DNA from: Curvularia sp. ZM96 | Lineage: Eukaryota; Ascomycota; Dothideomycetes; Pleosporales; Pleosporaceae | Direction: 5' to 3' | DNA: 64,000 nucleotides | Assembly: GCA_022457065.1 (NCBI GenBank) | Contig: JAJGBQ010000004.1 | Coordinates: 2,046,001 to 2,110,000, forward strand | Shown here: piece by piece, positions 54,566-64,000 of the stretch | Layout of the letters: each line of letters opens with the position of its first letter | Position numbering within the stretch: the stretch's first letter is position 1 | Notes under the pieces: model-generated | Told to the model about the DNA's origin: nothing | What the model saw: the letters and a program-made list of their open reading frames with translations, nothing else | Databases searched by the model: none | Program-made: the position numbers and the translations under genes

Positions 54566-55946
54566 ATGAAGTTCCTACTCACAATTGCTGCCATCATTGC
54601 GAGGTTGTTTTGCTTCGTCGCAGGTGAGATAGGCCAGCTGGAGTTCACCAACTCCTCTCAACAGGACTCCTCGGCTCTGGAGATTGGTTTCGACGAGAAA
54701 TACGTCCATGTCACGGCTAATGACGATGACGTATGGCGTAGCGCAGCTTGCAAAGGTGCCAAGCTGCTCTTGGGCACCACGCTCAACCCAAATGAAGCGG
54801 CTCTGCACTGCACTCCACTCACTACTCCCTGGCAAGGGCCTCTATTCAACGAGTTGGCAACGTGGGGCTATAACGATGTCAGTTATGAGGCGGAACGAAG
54901 GGACGACTGTGACTTCGAGCGCACATATAAGCTGGGCAGAGCCTTCAAGGATCTGGGTGTTGATCCCCATGACTCTCACGTTGGTGGACCTAATCAGTGT
55001 TTCACTGTCAATCATTTTAATAGTCCCGCTGTTGAGAAGTATCCTGACGGGTCCCTTCCATCATTACCGGGTCAATATTACTATGTCAACGGACGTAGAT
55101 ACCGGGTAAGTGAAGGAAAAGTATTACTCAAGGTTCTCTCACTTGGTACGCTAACAGAAATCTTGCCCTTCAGATCACAGGGGGTCATTTCACCATCGGT
55201 GTGAATGGCAAAGATGGTTATATCTTTTTCATCAGTCGTGTATCGACCGAATACAGCGCTCGCAACTTGTGGCACATACCACGGAATGTTCCAGTCCCGC
55301 GCGATGAACTGCCTGCTTTGAGGTCCAGCTCAGACATAGCATGGGGCTTCTGGAACAGGGTGAGCGATCACAATCTAGGGAATATCAACGGCTTTATGGC
55401 TCTTACCATTGTCAACGAAGAGACGGGAAATATCATTGACATGGCACTCGAAAGGAGGGGCTATAGCTCATTGCCTGCCTGGCCAGGGGTTCGATTTGAC
55501 TCGGGAACTGAAGAATACAGCGCTCTACTTGGTAAGCATTTCCTCAAAATCTATCTCTCTCATTTTAGAAGTTGGGGTAATATATGTCAGCATCATCTTA
55601 GCTAATTTACATCAAAGGATCACCAAACGGACGAGCAGCAGGCTACTTCCTAATACAGCACAAGAGGGAAATAGGAGGCAACAAGTACATCAGTCATATT
55701 ACTGTTTTCAATGAAGATGACTTGATGGGGTTTCCCCAGATGTTTTTCAAGGTTGATTGGGCGCCCAACCCGCCACCGCCACCGCCACCGCAGCCGCCAC
55801 CAGGCGAACTTCAAGCAAGGAGCGTACCTGAACATGTCTTTGAGCAGCGAAGAGGATACCCGGGTAGGATGAAAAGCGGGAAATTGTTCGAAAGGAGTTC
55901 AGATGGAAGAAAAAATTCCAGGGAGCATATAATCTGGGCCACCTAA
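54566..55946 (+). CDS. Secreted protein of unknown function with polyproline run, 408 aa
   Basis: No domain recognised. Exons: 54566-55105, 55174-55531 and 55618-55946 (introns 68 and 86 bases; phases 0 and 1). Signal peptide about residues 1-20 (MKFLLTIAAIIARLFCFVAG). The body (about 20-340) looks globular and beta-rich, with four or five Cys in the first 160 residues (SAACKGAKLL, ALHCTPL, RRDDCDFERTY, PNQCFTVNHF) and repeated aromatic-rich stretches (HFTIGVNGKDGYIFFISR, AAGYFLIQHKREIGG). Near the end is a run of Pro broken by one Gln (PNPPPPPPPQPPPGE), coded by CCGCCA repeats, followed by about 50 basic residues. Extracellular location is likely; no function is proposed. The last 50 residues could be altered by an unseen intron. 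Confidence 0.7.
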
Positions 55947-56284
55947 AGGTCCTCGTAGCACGATGTCCACGCCGACAGCAGAATCTATAAATGATCGGGA
56001 TAAGTAATGTGTTCTCTTCCATACATACTAGGTAGAACTTTGTGCAATTGTATGTCACTGGTCGTATTCAATCCAGCACCACAGCGCCTTTCTCTAAAAA
56101 AATGATACGGAGTCAGCGGGACCGAAGCTCGAGATCCCCAACCACACTATGTGAGTACGTCATACATGTTTAGTAGAACAGATAAATCTTCTAATCCTCT
56201 ACATCAACAACGTTAATCTATTATCCCAAATCAAAGCCGCAAAACCTTGGATCGTCTTCCAAACCCCCAACCACACACACAAAC
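55947..56284. other. Convergent 3' region
   Basis: 338 bases between the secreted protein gene and the DUF3237 gene; no gene seen. Confidence 0.45.
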
Positions 56285-56999
56285 TCAAACACCCTTCGAA
56301 CTCACTACCTTCGCAATCTTAAACCCCACAACAATCGTTCCCTCCTCTTCGCCAGGCGCCAAACTTGTGCTGCCTACAAAAACCGCATTTTGTAGCTCCC
56401 AATACTTAGCACTGCCCGTCTCAAACTCCCACGAGCTGACAGCTTGGAAGTCGCCAAAAGCCACGGGTGTGGCGTTGCGGTCACCACTAAGAACGGCAGC
56501 TGCTTCGGGTGTTGCGATCTCGACGCCCGTAGCGCGCATGCGGATATACTCGGCGGGCTCATCTTGCGTTTGAACTAGCGTGTCGAGGTGTAGACGGAGG
56601 ATGGTGGCGTTGGAATGAGGGTTTGGGGGGTCAGTGGTAATGTGGTCGCCGCCGCGGATGGCTGTTGCTTGAATCTTTGGAGAGAACTGGGGTGGATGTT
56701 CCGTTAGAGGAGATTTAGCGGGTCAGGGGGCGAGAGGAAGCGTACCTCTGGTTCCGAAATCAGAGTTCCCGTTACAACGTCAACATATATGGAGTTGGGC
56801 CCTGTTGCTACTGTGCCAATGGGGGTCTAGATGTCGTGGGTTTTTTAGATGATCGGTCATGCTGGAGTGGAGCAAGGGTCAGTAGCTTACGGGCAATCGC
56901 ACTGTAGCCTGAAAATGGTGTTAGCTAAGTATTATTGTCTTCACTGATCTGAATACGTACGCTGAAATACAATGCCGGGACGAGCGTGCTGAACAGCAT
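56285..56999 (-). CDS. DUF3237-family protein, 179 aa
   Basis: Minus-strand exons: 56999-56961, 56908-56891 (18 bases), 56826-56746 and 56686-56285; three phase-0 introns of 52, 64 and 59 bases. Spliced, the protein starts MLFSTLVPALYFSATVRLP and continues TPIGTVATGPNSIYVDVVTG, FSPKIQATAIRGGDHIT and LHLDTLVQTQDEPAEYIRMRATG. These are the ordered blocks of the DUF3237 (UPF0311) family. These small beta-barrel-like proteins have no agreed function; some act in secondary metabolism in bacteria and fungi. The N-terminus is mildly hydrophobic, but a signal peptide is not certain. The exon pattern means only the last 84 residues appear as one long frame. Confidence 0.85.
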
Positions 57000-59147
57000 T
57001 TTTGCAGTATCCTTGATGAGAATCTTTGATGCTGTGATTGCAGATGCTGTTTCTACTGGGAACACTCATCCATCTTTATTCAGACGCCCTACCTGTATGT
57101 GGTCGCGATTTCGTGCACAAGCTGAACATGATTACTCTCCATTCTAATCAAGAGGTCCAAGTTTTACTTTCACGAACTCATAGACTATTGGAAAAGCCAT
57201 TAAGTTCGCTGCTGTAAGGGTTAATCATGCTGAATCATCGCTAAGCTCACAAGCCTCGACTAGCGATCCCAAGGGTCTTCTTTCTATGGGCTGAATAAAG
57301 ATATTCTGACATTAGTAACTACCTGCAGGTCTTCCTGGTCGAGAGTAGTATGTTTCTGAACCAATAGGAGTGAGTGCCTGACGAGCTTGCGCAAAGATTA
57401 CTATTCGCTCGTTTGACCGCCTCATGTTGTTGGGTTTATCGCGCAGTGGAGCTGAACTGTCATCTCAAACGGCATAGCGAAACAGGGCGCTCAATAGGCT
57501 CATATCGGTTCAAGAAGTCAAGCGTCCTTTCGTCATTTTTATCCAGTCTCATGCATCATTGTGTTCGTTGCGTGATGACGGATAACGGATTCGATGGGGA
57601 TCAGGTACAACGTCCGAGCAACAAGCCACTCATTACGGTAATTAGCCTTATCTTCCCTTTGGGGCAAGTAGCCCGAGTCGGCCAACGGATACTCGACGAA
57701 TCGATCCAAGTGTTGTCTCATCATCCAGAACCGCGAATCGTCAAATTTCATCTTCAGAACACAGTCTAGACGCTTCTTTCTGGTCTTCAGTAAAAGAGCT
57801 TGATCACGTGTTTGACTTATGAACAAAAACAGCTACAAAGGTGGGGCCTCTCTACTGCACACCCTGGGAATTATGTGGAGCCTCAAGATTTCGATGCTAA
57901 CAAGTATCAAGATTTGCGGAGAAAAAAAGAGGAAAAAGAAATCGGAAGACGAAGCCCATCACAACAGAAATACGAAGCACATAGCTTCTAATATCTTTTT
58001 GTCTCTTATACGGTAGGGCATTGCTGCACCACACTTCACCTTGCTGCAAAGCTGCCATGGTACTTAGATGAGTGAAATCTTAGTACATCCACAAATTATT
58101 TTGACGGATTCGCTATTGAATTCAGCATGCGCCTCAGTGACAGCAATTTTTGAGGCTCATCTCCGGGCAATCCTGGTCGCTGTCTACCCTGCGTTTTCTG
58201 GGTGATTCCGTGGCTCAAGCGTAAGGGCCGATATTGCTCGCGTTCTAACTAGTCTGTTGCATCCCCGAGATAGCATTCATGCAGACCCACTTGGGTTTGG
58301 GGATTCAGAAGGCTAATATGAATTTACTGTTGACTTGGATAGGATTTTGATTTCTCTCACGGCATACGCTTCAGTCGAAAAGTAGCATATCCGCTTTACC
58401 TTCTTCATTTTTGTTAATATAAAAGCCATAATTCACTCAAAATTGGTACCAACGGAGGGAAATCCGGTATTGGTTCGTTCTCACAGCTGCTTGCTATCTA
58501 GATCTGGCATTTTGTGACACCATGTTTTCTAAAGAGCAATGTACCCGATTAGCAACGAATGAATAGATTCTCTATCGTCTTCAATCATGATCTCGCGAAA
58601 ATCAATACACGTGACATAGGTGTTGCTTCAGCGGACTGGTATGCTTGCTCCGAATCGAAACTGCGGTTGACTGAATGTGTAACACCAACATTTAGTCTAC
58701 TTGACCTTGATCTTGATCAGTTCGACGTGAGAATAATCTCAGAAGGTTTCGTTGTGCGCCGCGCTTACTCCGAAAGCCGAAAAGGGGCATTGCGGATGAA
58801 ATATTGAATCTCAACAAAATCTATGCAGACAAGACCAAAAACATTCAAAGAAATAAGACGCTATGAGCTCTAGTTCCCAGCTATTGCATGATTATATGGT
58901 TGTAGTAGGCGCGTTGTGGTTCATGTATCCGTAAGGTTTTTAGTACGATTACCCAAAAGAGAAATGCCGGTACTGCTGGCGGGGTTGTCCAAAGGAAGGT
59001 TTGCCGAACCCCGCACTCCAATCACAGACGCGTCTAACAGCATCCTCGTGTCGAGATACATGTACAAGGCTTCAAGTATATAATGTTCTGTGCCACGATG
59101 TATTTTGTTAACTCTGGCACTATTCTTTTACCTTCTTCAAGTTTACG
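57000..59147. other. 2.1 kb divergent intergenic, no supported gene
   Basis: This lies between the DUF3237 gene (-) and the zinc alcohol dehydrogenase (+). Short frames at 57374-57769 and 58559-58807 have no motif. The stretch is A+T-rich, mostly from 57800 to 58600. The TATA box of the dehydrogenase is near its right end. Confidence 0.45.
59077..59083 (+). promoter_or_regulatory. TATA element of the zinc alcohol dehydrogenase gene
   Basis: TATATAA, 65 bases upstream of the ATG at 59148, preceded by a short pyrimidine- and A-rich leader. Confidence 0.5.
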
Positions 59148-60536
59148 ATGAACGAACATGCGGGCCACAGTAATCAACAGCCTCAGGCTGTGCCTAAAAA
59201 GATGAAGGCATTGCAGTAAGGCATGCTTGCACTTGAAGATTGTTTTTGCATCTTGCTGAGAATCACCAGGTACTCAGGTCCAGAGAAGTTTGCGGTAGAG
59301 ACGATCGATGTTCCAGCGATTGGAGATGATGACGTTCTTGTAAGGTTCCTCGGCTTCTATCCCGCTGCTTACCAGGTACTAATCTGGAATAGGTTAAGAT
59401 CTCAGCATGTGGTGTATGCGGGACTGTATGTGATGTACCTCGGACAATTCCTGGAAGCATCTTTTGCTAATTGAATCAAGGACCTGCACTACCACAAAGG
59501 CGAGTTTCTTGCAAAGGTACAGGTGCCTCTCGACTCATCATGTAAACCCTACTGACAAAATTTATCAGTGGCCTTTGATCCCTGGTATGGCTGACATCAT
59601 GGCTCTATGTCCACTCTTTACTGATGAACATAGGTCACGAGGCAGCCGGCACAGTCGTTGCCATTGGAAAAAACGTTGCCAATGTAGCGGTCGGTGATCG
59701 CGTCGCAGCGGATGCTTTGGAACCATGTCTCAACTGTTTTCACTGTATCCGAAGAAAGCCACAGCTTTGCGAAAACGTTACTGGATATGGCGGCAACGTG
59801 CCGGGAGGCATGGCTGAATACTGCCGATACCCTGCGCGGATGGTATTTCCCATAGGCGACCTTCCGGATCTCGAGGCGGTTTTGCTTGAGCCGGCAGCTT
59901 GTGCAGCACATGGCATTGAGAGGATGCAACTAGAAGTTGGAAGCCGCGTGTTGTTATTTGGATGTGGGCCAACAGGCATACTGCTCGCACAATTGATCAA
60001 GATGAACGGTGCTGCGCACGTATGCGATCCATTCATAATGTTCATCGCCGCTTACTGACATGTCATAGTTGACGATTGCATCCAAAGCAGGACCCAAACT
60101 CGACCTTGCTCGCTCACTTGGCATTGCAGATGCTTACATTACCATTTCCGACGAACAGCCCGAGACTGACATGCACAATCTTCGGACCACCAACCCCTAT
60201 GGATTCGACATTGTTGTCGAAGCTACTGGTGCCCCTACAGTATTAGAACAATCCCTCGAATTTGTGCGCAAAGGTGGAAAGCTAGTTGTTTACGGTGTAT
60301 ATGACAACAGCGTTAAGATTGCTTGGTCGCCATTCCAAATTTGGGAGAACGAGGTTACCATCTTGGCCAGCTTTTGTAGCATGGGTCATCTGCCGCATGT
60401 CTTAGAATATGTCAATGCTGGGAGACTTAAGTTGAAAGGTATCGCAAATAAGACGTATAGGCTGGAGGAGTGGGCGGAGTGTCTGGAGGTAGTGAGGAAG
60501 CAAGAAGTAGTCAAGGCTGCGATCGTGTTTGATTGA
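59148..60536 (+). CDS. Zinc-dependent medium-chain alcohol/polyol dehydrogenase, 358 aa
   Basis: NAD(P)-dependent oxidation of a secondary alcohol or polyol; the sequence resembles the arabinitol dehydrogenase subgroup. Exons: 59148-59215, 59270-59339, 59393-59425, 59481-59516, 59569-59584, 59634-60019 and 60069-60536, joined in frame. Spliced blocks read VLVKISACGVCGTDLHYHKG and WPLIPGHEAAGTVVAIG. Catalytic zinc ligands: Cys52, with His77 and Glu78. The four structural-zinc Cys are present (Cys106, 109, 112 and 120 in CLNCFHC...C). The Rossmann motif is GCGPTG. The N-terminal 18 residues before KMKALQYSGP are Gln/His-rich and not conserved. Six introns in 870 bases, with exons of 33, 36 and 16 bases, make this gene easy to mis-call. 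It is convergent with the NmrA-like gene. Confidence 0.9.
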
Positions 60537-60702
60537 TGAGTATATTTGAAAGAAGAAAATATGAAGATGCATAATGTGATCACTTGTAGGTTCAAATGCT
60601 TCTAAACTTGCAAAATTTCTTGAAAAAATATGGCCCAGAATCTACCATTCATTAATAGTGATTAGGGGAGTTACTTGGTGTCCTCGGCGTATCATGCGTG
60701 AA

Positions 60703-61668
60703 CTACTTGTACAGCTTATCCCAAAATTCAGTCTTCGCCAACTCGACAGCCTTCTTCGTGGCCTCAACCAAATCCTCATTGGGCAGACCCAATTCTTCAT
60801 TGTTCAGCCCGTGGACTTTCTCGAACAAACCAGCATCGTCGATAAAGTATCGTGTATACAGAGCCGTCGCAAACGCACTGCGATCTCCAGCCATCAAATT
60901 CTTTCGCGCCCTCATCAGCCGCTCTTTCGCTGGTTCAGAGGAAATCTTCCAGTCCTTTTCAGTGGTTCCTGTGGCTTTCTGTGCAGCCTCAAACATCTCA
61001 TGCTGATTGAGAGTGAATGATGAGAAATAGAACATGCGGTTACGATACTGATCCAGTGCTGGGCCCTTGCCATCAGAAGATAATATAGGCAGAGAAAGCA
61101 AGTTCGCTACAGCTAGCCCTGTCTGAGACCAAGTTGAAGTGTTCAGTCGCTGGTTTCCGTCGTCAAAGTACACAACTTCTCGCTTGTTGAGATCAATACC
61201 GTATTGGCCTCCACTCAGCGAGTACTCGTACCAAAAGCCGCTAGTCATTCCGATCCAAGATGACACGCCAAGCGACTCGATCAAAGCTCGATCCTTCTGC
61301 TTTCCTGGTCCGATTGTCTCGTTCTGAATTTCTTCTGTGTTGAACATTCCAAATTCGTTTGGCAGAATCCACGGCACCCTAGCTTCAGCTGCAGCACGGA
61401 TGAGTTGCTCCTGTGCATTGCGAGCGGAAACGCTCATGGTGATGATGAGCGCATCTTGTCCTTTCAGGGCATTGACTAGAGTCTCCGGTTCCTCATAGTT
61501 GACGTGTGCAATATCTATGTCAGGTGGGAAGGTGGCTTTGGATTGTATGCGGCTAATGGCGGTGATCTGAAAACGATTTTTGGCTTGCAGAGCCGATAGA
61601 ATTTGTGATCCGACATTGCCATTAGCACCAACAATTGCGATCTTGTTGAGGAAATTTTGTGATGCCAT
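60703..61668 (-). CDS. NmrA-like / isoflavone reductase-like oxidoreductase, 321 aa
   Basis: Atypical short-chain dehydrogenase with an N-terminal Rossmann fold. The dinucleotide motif is IVGANGNVGSQIL (GxxGxxG near residues 14-20), followed by AISRIQSKA at the position that often selects NADPH. The conserved block WILPNEFGMF matches isoflavone/phenylcoumaran reductase-like proteins, where the PNEFG region lines the active site. The rest (SSWIGMTSGFWYEYSL and the helical C-terminus) is the variable substrate domain. Cytosolic; no signal peptide. It may be a reductase in small-molecule metabolism or a redox-sensing regulator like NmrA; the sequence does not decide. Single exon, ATG at 61668. 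It ends 166 bases from the convergent dehydrogenase. Confidence 0.88.
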   Translation of the reverse strand: MASQNFLNKIAIVGANGNVGSQILSALQAKNRFQITAISRIQSKATFPPDIDIAHVNYEEPETLVNALKGQDALIITMSVSARNAQEQLIRAAAEARVPWILPNEFGMFNTEEIQNETIGPGKQKDRALIESLGVSSWIGMTSGFWYEYSLSGGQYGIDLNKREVVYFDDGNQRLNTSTWSQTGLAVANLLSLPILSSDGKGPALDQYRNRMFYFSSFTLNQHEMFEAAQKATGTTEKDWKISSEPAKERLMRARKNLMAGDRSAFATALYTRYFIDDAGLFEKVHGLNNEELGLPNEDLVEATKKAVELAKTEFWDKLYK

Positions 61669-63285
61669 AACACTGGCTGAGAGGCGTGATTAATGTAAAA
61701 GCGCAATTATCCGATTTGATTGCCGAATATGAAAGAAAAAGCTTGTGAGAGCTTAATTTCACAATCACCAAGATTTCTATATCATACGTCTTATATGTGT
61801 ACGCGTTGTCAAAGAACCTCATACCAGAGGTGCTATCGGTCGGTCTTCGGTCGTACATAGCACTTAACTCCACCTTCTAAGTCTCATGTGGCCTAGCATT
61901 GACCAGTGATTCTGAAGAATAACTGTGCAAAGTGCCCGTTTGTTGCATGTACGGATGTCCGAACTCCGACCTGAAGACCGAAGTGGAGATAAGAATTCAA
62001 ATGCGGACTGTGGACGAGAAGGTCGGTCGTGTCGTCATCCTACGTGATGAGTTCACGTGACTAGCCCCACTGTTAGCTCCGTTTACCTTCTACATCAAAC
62101 ACCTATCACCCAAAACAAAGGTCGCAGCAGGACTCTTATCGAGGAGGTATTGTCAGTAATCTATGTTCTCATATCAGCAAATCTTCCCAGCACGATGAAC
62201 CTGTTCATCGTCCGACGTTTCAGGCGGCTCAACGGCAAAAAAGGAATATGTACCTCCCTGGAGCGACCCATATAGCTCGTGAACAGGTGGACCCATAATC
62301 CTGATCGTCAATTAGGAGAAGCTGATCTGCATCCATCCGCGCGCGAATGTACATCAAGGCGCCAATCCTTTTGTCCGCAGGCCTCGTCTGGCGACTAGTA
62401 GGGACTACAATACCCTGCATATTCACTTTGTGACATTTAGGACAATGAGTGTATACCCAGCATGGTGCTGATGCAAACAGAAGTCGAAAAGCAATACATG
62501 CTGGAAAACGAGCCCTATGTACGCGCCAGCACGGAAGAAATATCGGTTTCTTCAGGATCCACTCCAGTGTCCGCGCATGACATGATTGATGAGAAGCGAC
62601 TTCCATTGCGTATTATGAGTGGGAACATCACTTGCTTCGAATATCGATTCGGCGTAACATTCTTCCATCCTAGAGGATATCATCCCATCTCATTGGTGAG
62701 AAAATTAATAAAGACACGCATCAACTGAACCTGGGCGCCCTGTTGTCTAAGAGTAGTCTTGGAAAGCTTAAAGAGACAAATAACCGCGGCTGTCTTGGCC
62801 GCATATGCAATGCCCTGGAACTTCCCCGGACAGACGCACTCCACACTTCGGAGAAACCATTCCCAACGGCTATAATACCCCTACCACATGGCCTTGTGCC
62901 AAGTTGATCGCCAATCTTCCACCTTCTATATGGAATATTCTCCACGAATCGCCCTCAACATGTCACCCCGCAGTAAGCAAAACGAACATGAATCCGTAAA
63001 GGTACCTTTGGCACCGGATATACCGTGTATCAGATTGTACGTGTGTTGCGACTGGACTGGCCTATAGTCAGCTCAATAGGTTATCCCATTGACGCATTGC
63101 ATTGTTCGTGCGCAATTGGAGCAGAGCAATTGTAGAAGGCCCCGGCCTTCTACATAGGTACTGAACAGTGCCCCTGGCATGATATTATCGGAAATTATCA
63201 AGCGCGATGATGCCGTGTTTCGAGAACCATTGGGCAGGGGCAGGGGTCGGTTGTTTTTGTTTCGCCCATGACTTGGTGCTAACAT

Positions 63286-63291
63286 TTAGCC
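63286..63291 (-). promoter_or_regulatory. Possible XlnR/Xyr1 site
   Basis: GGCTAA on the minus strand, 420 bases upstream of the xylanase ATG. This is the core recognised by the fungal xylanase activator XlnR/Xyr1. A six-base match alone is weak evidence. Confidence 0.3.
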
Positions 63292-63614
63292 GTTCTTCCC
63301 CCATGTGGGAAACGCCAAGCACTTTAAGCAGCACAAGAACCGACGTCGGAAGCTTGGATTAAATTAATCCGAAACGCCTTGTTTCCACTTTCTGCCTTCG
63401 TGCGGCGAAATCTATATCTGATTTGGGAAAGGTGGTGTTAGGTGGATGCTTCTGCATGTCATGTTAGATTACGATGATGCCCTGTTTTCCGTAGTTTCTC
63501 CACAAGGTAGTGGACATGCGGTCAGAAGGCGACGCGTGTGGTTGCGTGAGGCGGTTTGGGTCGTCTAGATGAGGTTTCCTATTATTACAATCTCTACTAG
63601 GGGCGTGAGATTGG

Positions 63615-63623
63615 TATAAGAAG
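63615..63623 (+). promoter_or_regulatory. TATA-like element of the xylanase gene
   Basis: TATAAGAAG, 97 bases upstream of the ATG at 63712. Confidence 0.45.
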
Positions 63624-63711
63624 GGCTGGTCCCATGGTCACAATGGGGCATCCAACACCTTCACTCATTACAGCCTTTCCATTCCACCAAAAATCACTTA
63701 TTTTCGCAAAC

Positions 63712-64000
63712 ATGAAGATCTCTTTCATCACCATCCTTTCCGCCAGTGCTTTGGTCACTGCTGCCCCCTTCGCTGAGCCGGAGGCTTTCCTCGAGGAGCG
63801 CCAGGCCGCTCAGAGTCTCGATGCTGCCATGAAGGCCAAGGGCAGGAAGTACTTCGGTACCTGCACTGACCCAGGCCGATTCAACTCTGGCAAGAACGCT
63901 GCCATCATCAAGGCCAACTTCGGTCAAATCACCCCAGAGAACTCCATGAAGTGGGACGCTACCGAGCCTTCCCGTGGCAAGTTCAACTTCGGTACCGCCG
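63712..64000 (+). CDS. Secreted GH10 endo-1,4-beta-xylanase, N-terminal part (cut by window end)
   Basis: Extracellular plant cell wall-degrading enzyme hydrolysing xylan. Only the first 96 codons are in the window; the frame is open to the edge. Signal peptide MKISFITILSASALVTAAP, then a short propeptide ending LEERQ. The mature GH10 domain begins with LDAAMKAKGRKYFGTC, and the conserved FGQITPENSMKWDATEPSRG is the GH10 N-terminal block whose Glu, Asn and Lys contact the substrate. There is no carbohydrate-binding module at the N-terminus. The catalytic acid/base and nucleophile lie beyond the edge. Expression is probably induced by xylose or xylan; a TATA-like element and one GGCTAA lie upstream. 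Confidence 0.93.
   Translation, partial: MKISFITILSASALVTAAPFAEPEAFLEERQAAQSLDAAMKAKGRKYFGTCTDPGRFNSGKNAAIIKANFGQITPENSMKWDATEPSRGKFNFGTA

Larger units (their letters stand above)
61669..63711. other. 2 kb divergent intergenic, no supported gene
   Basis: This lies between the NmrA-like gene (-) and the xylanase (+). Frames at 62057-62275, 62462-62728 and 62805-62999 (plus) and 62229-62606 (minus) have no motif, and I could not join them by splicing. The right 500 bases should hold the xylanase promoter. Confidence 0.45.

Noticed and set aside
62057..62999. Set of short plus-strand frames before the xylanase, considered as a split gene
   Set aside because: No acceptable splice joins and no recognisable domain.
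1..64000. tRNA, rRNA and CRISPR arrays
   Set aside because: No T-loop type motifs with matching stems, no rRNA-like conserved stretches and no regularly spaced repeats were found by eye.

Overview
This window is nuclear DNA of a filamentous ascomycete (Pezizomycotina). The gene families suggest a dothideomycete, possibly Pleosporales, but that assignment is inferred from gene content and was not tested. Genes carry many short introns (about 45-110 bases) with GTAAGT/GTACGT-type donors, CTRAC-like branch sites and YAG acceptors. Genes are densely packed on both strands. I see no rRNA, tRNA, CRISPR array, intact transposon or virus-like element.

Left part (1-12.7 kb): the 3' end of a cytochrome P450, a small three-exon mitochondrial membrane protein, a secreted class II haem peroxidase, a Zn2Cys6 transcription factor, a secreted protein with a Lys-Pro repeat, and a Wss1-like DNA-protein crosslink protease. 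The spacing is wide (1-2 kb gaps), as expected for accessory genes.

Middle (13-36 kb): a 1127-residue microtubule-organising coiled-coil protein (ApsB/Mto1 type) lies divergent from an SGT1/ecdysoneless protein. Next come a seven-helix rhodopsin-domain protein, a DUF6594 membrane protein divergent from a tandem retropepsin-like protein, an HSL-type esterase divergent from an EF-hand NADPH oxidase (NoxC type), the ERAD E2 enzyme Ubc7, a molybdenum sulfite oxidase, and a membrane-anchored coiled-coil protein.

Core housekeeping block (37-53.4 kb): an unrecognised six-exon gene, a mitochondrial pyruvate/branched-chain dehydrogenase kinase, a USP7/Ubp15 deubiquitinase, a p24 cargo receptor, a Gln-rich protein, the APC/C subunit Cdc16/Apc6, and the splicing factor Yju2/Cwf16. 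Several are arranged as divergent pairs sharing short promoters.

Right part (54.5-64 kb): a secreted protein with a polyproline run, a DUF3237 protein, a seven-exon zinc alcohol dehydrogenase convergent with an NmrA-like reductase, and the 5' end of a secreted GH10 xylanase.

Exon structures were rebuilt by eye from splice signals, reading-frame phase and remembered family motifs. In several genes the longest open frame is misleading. Two introns (peroxidase, p24) are in frame and stop-free. The N-terminal part of the dehydrogenase kinase lies in a different frame from the longest ORF there. Several genes contain 9-18 base coding microexons.
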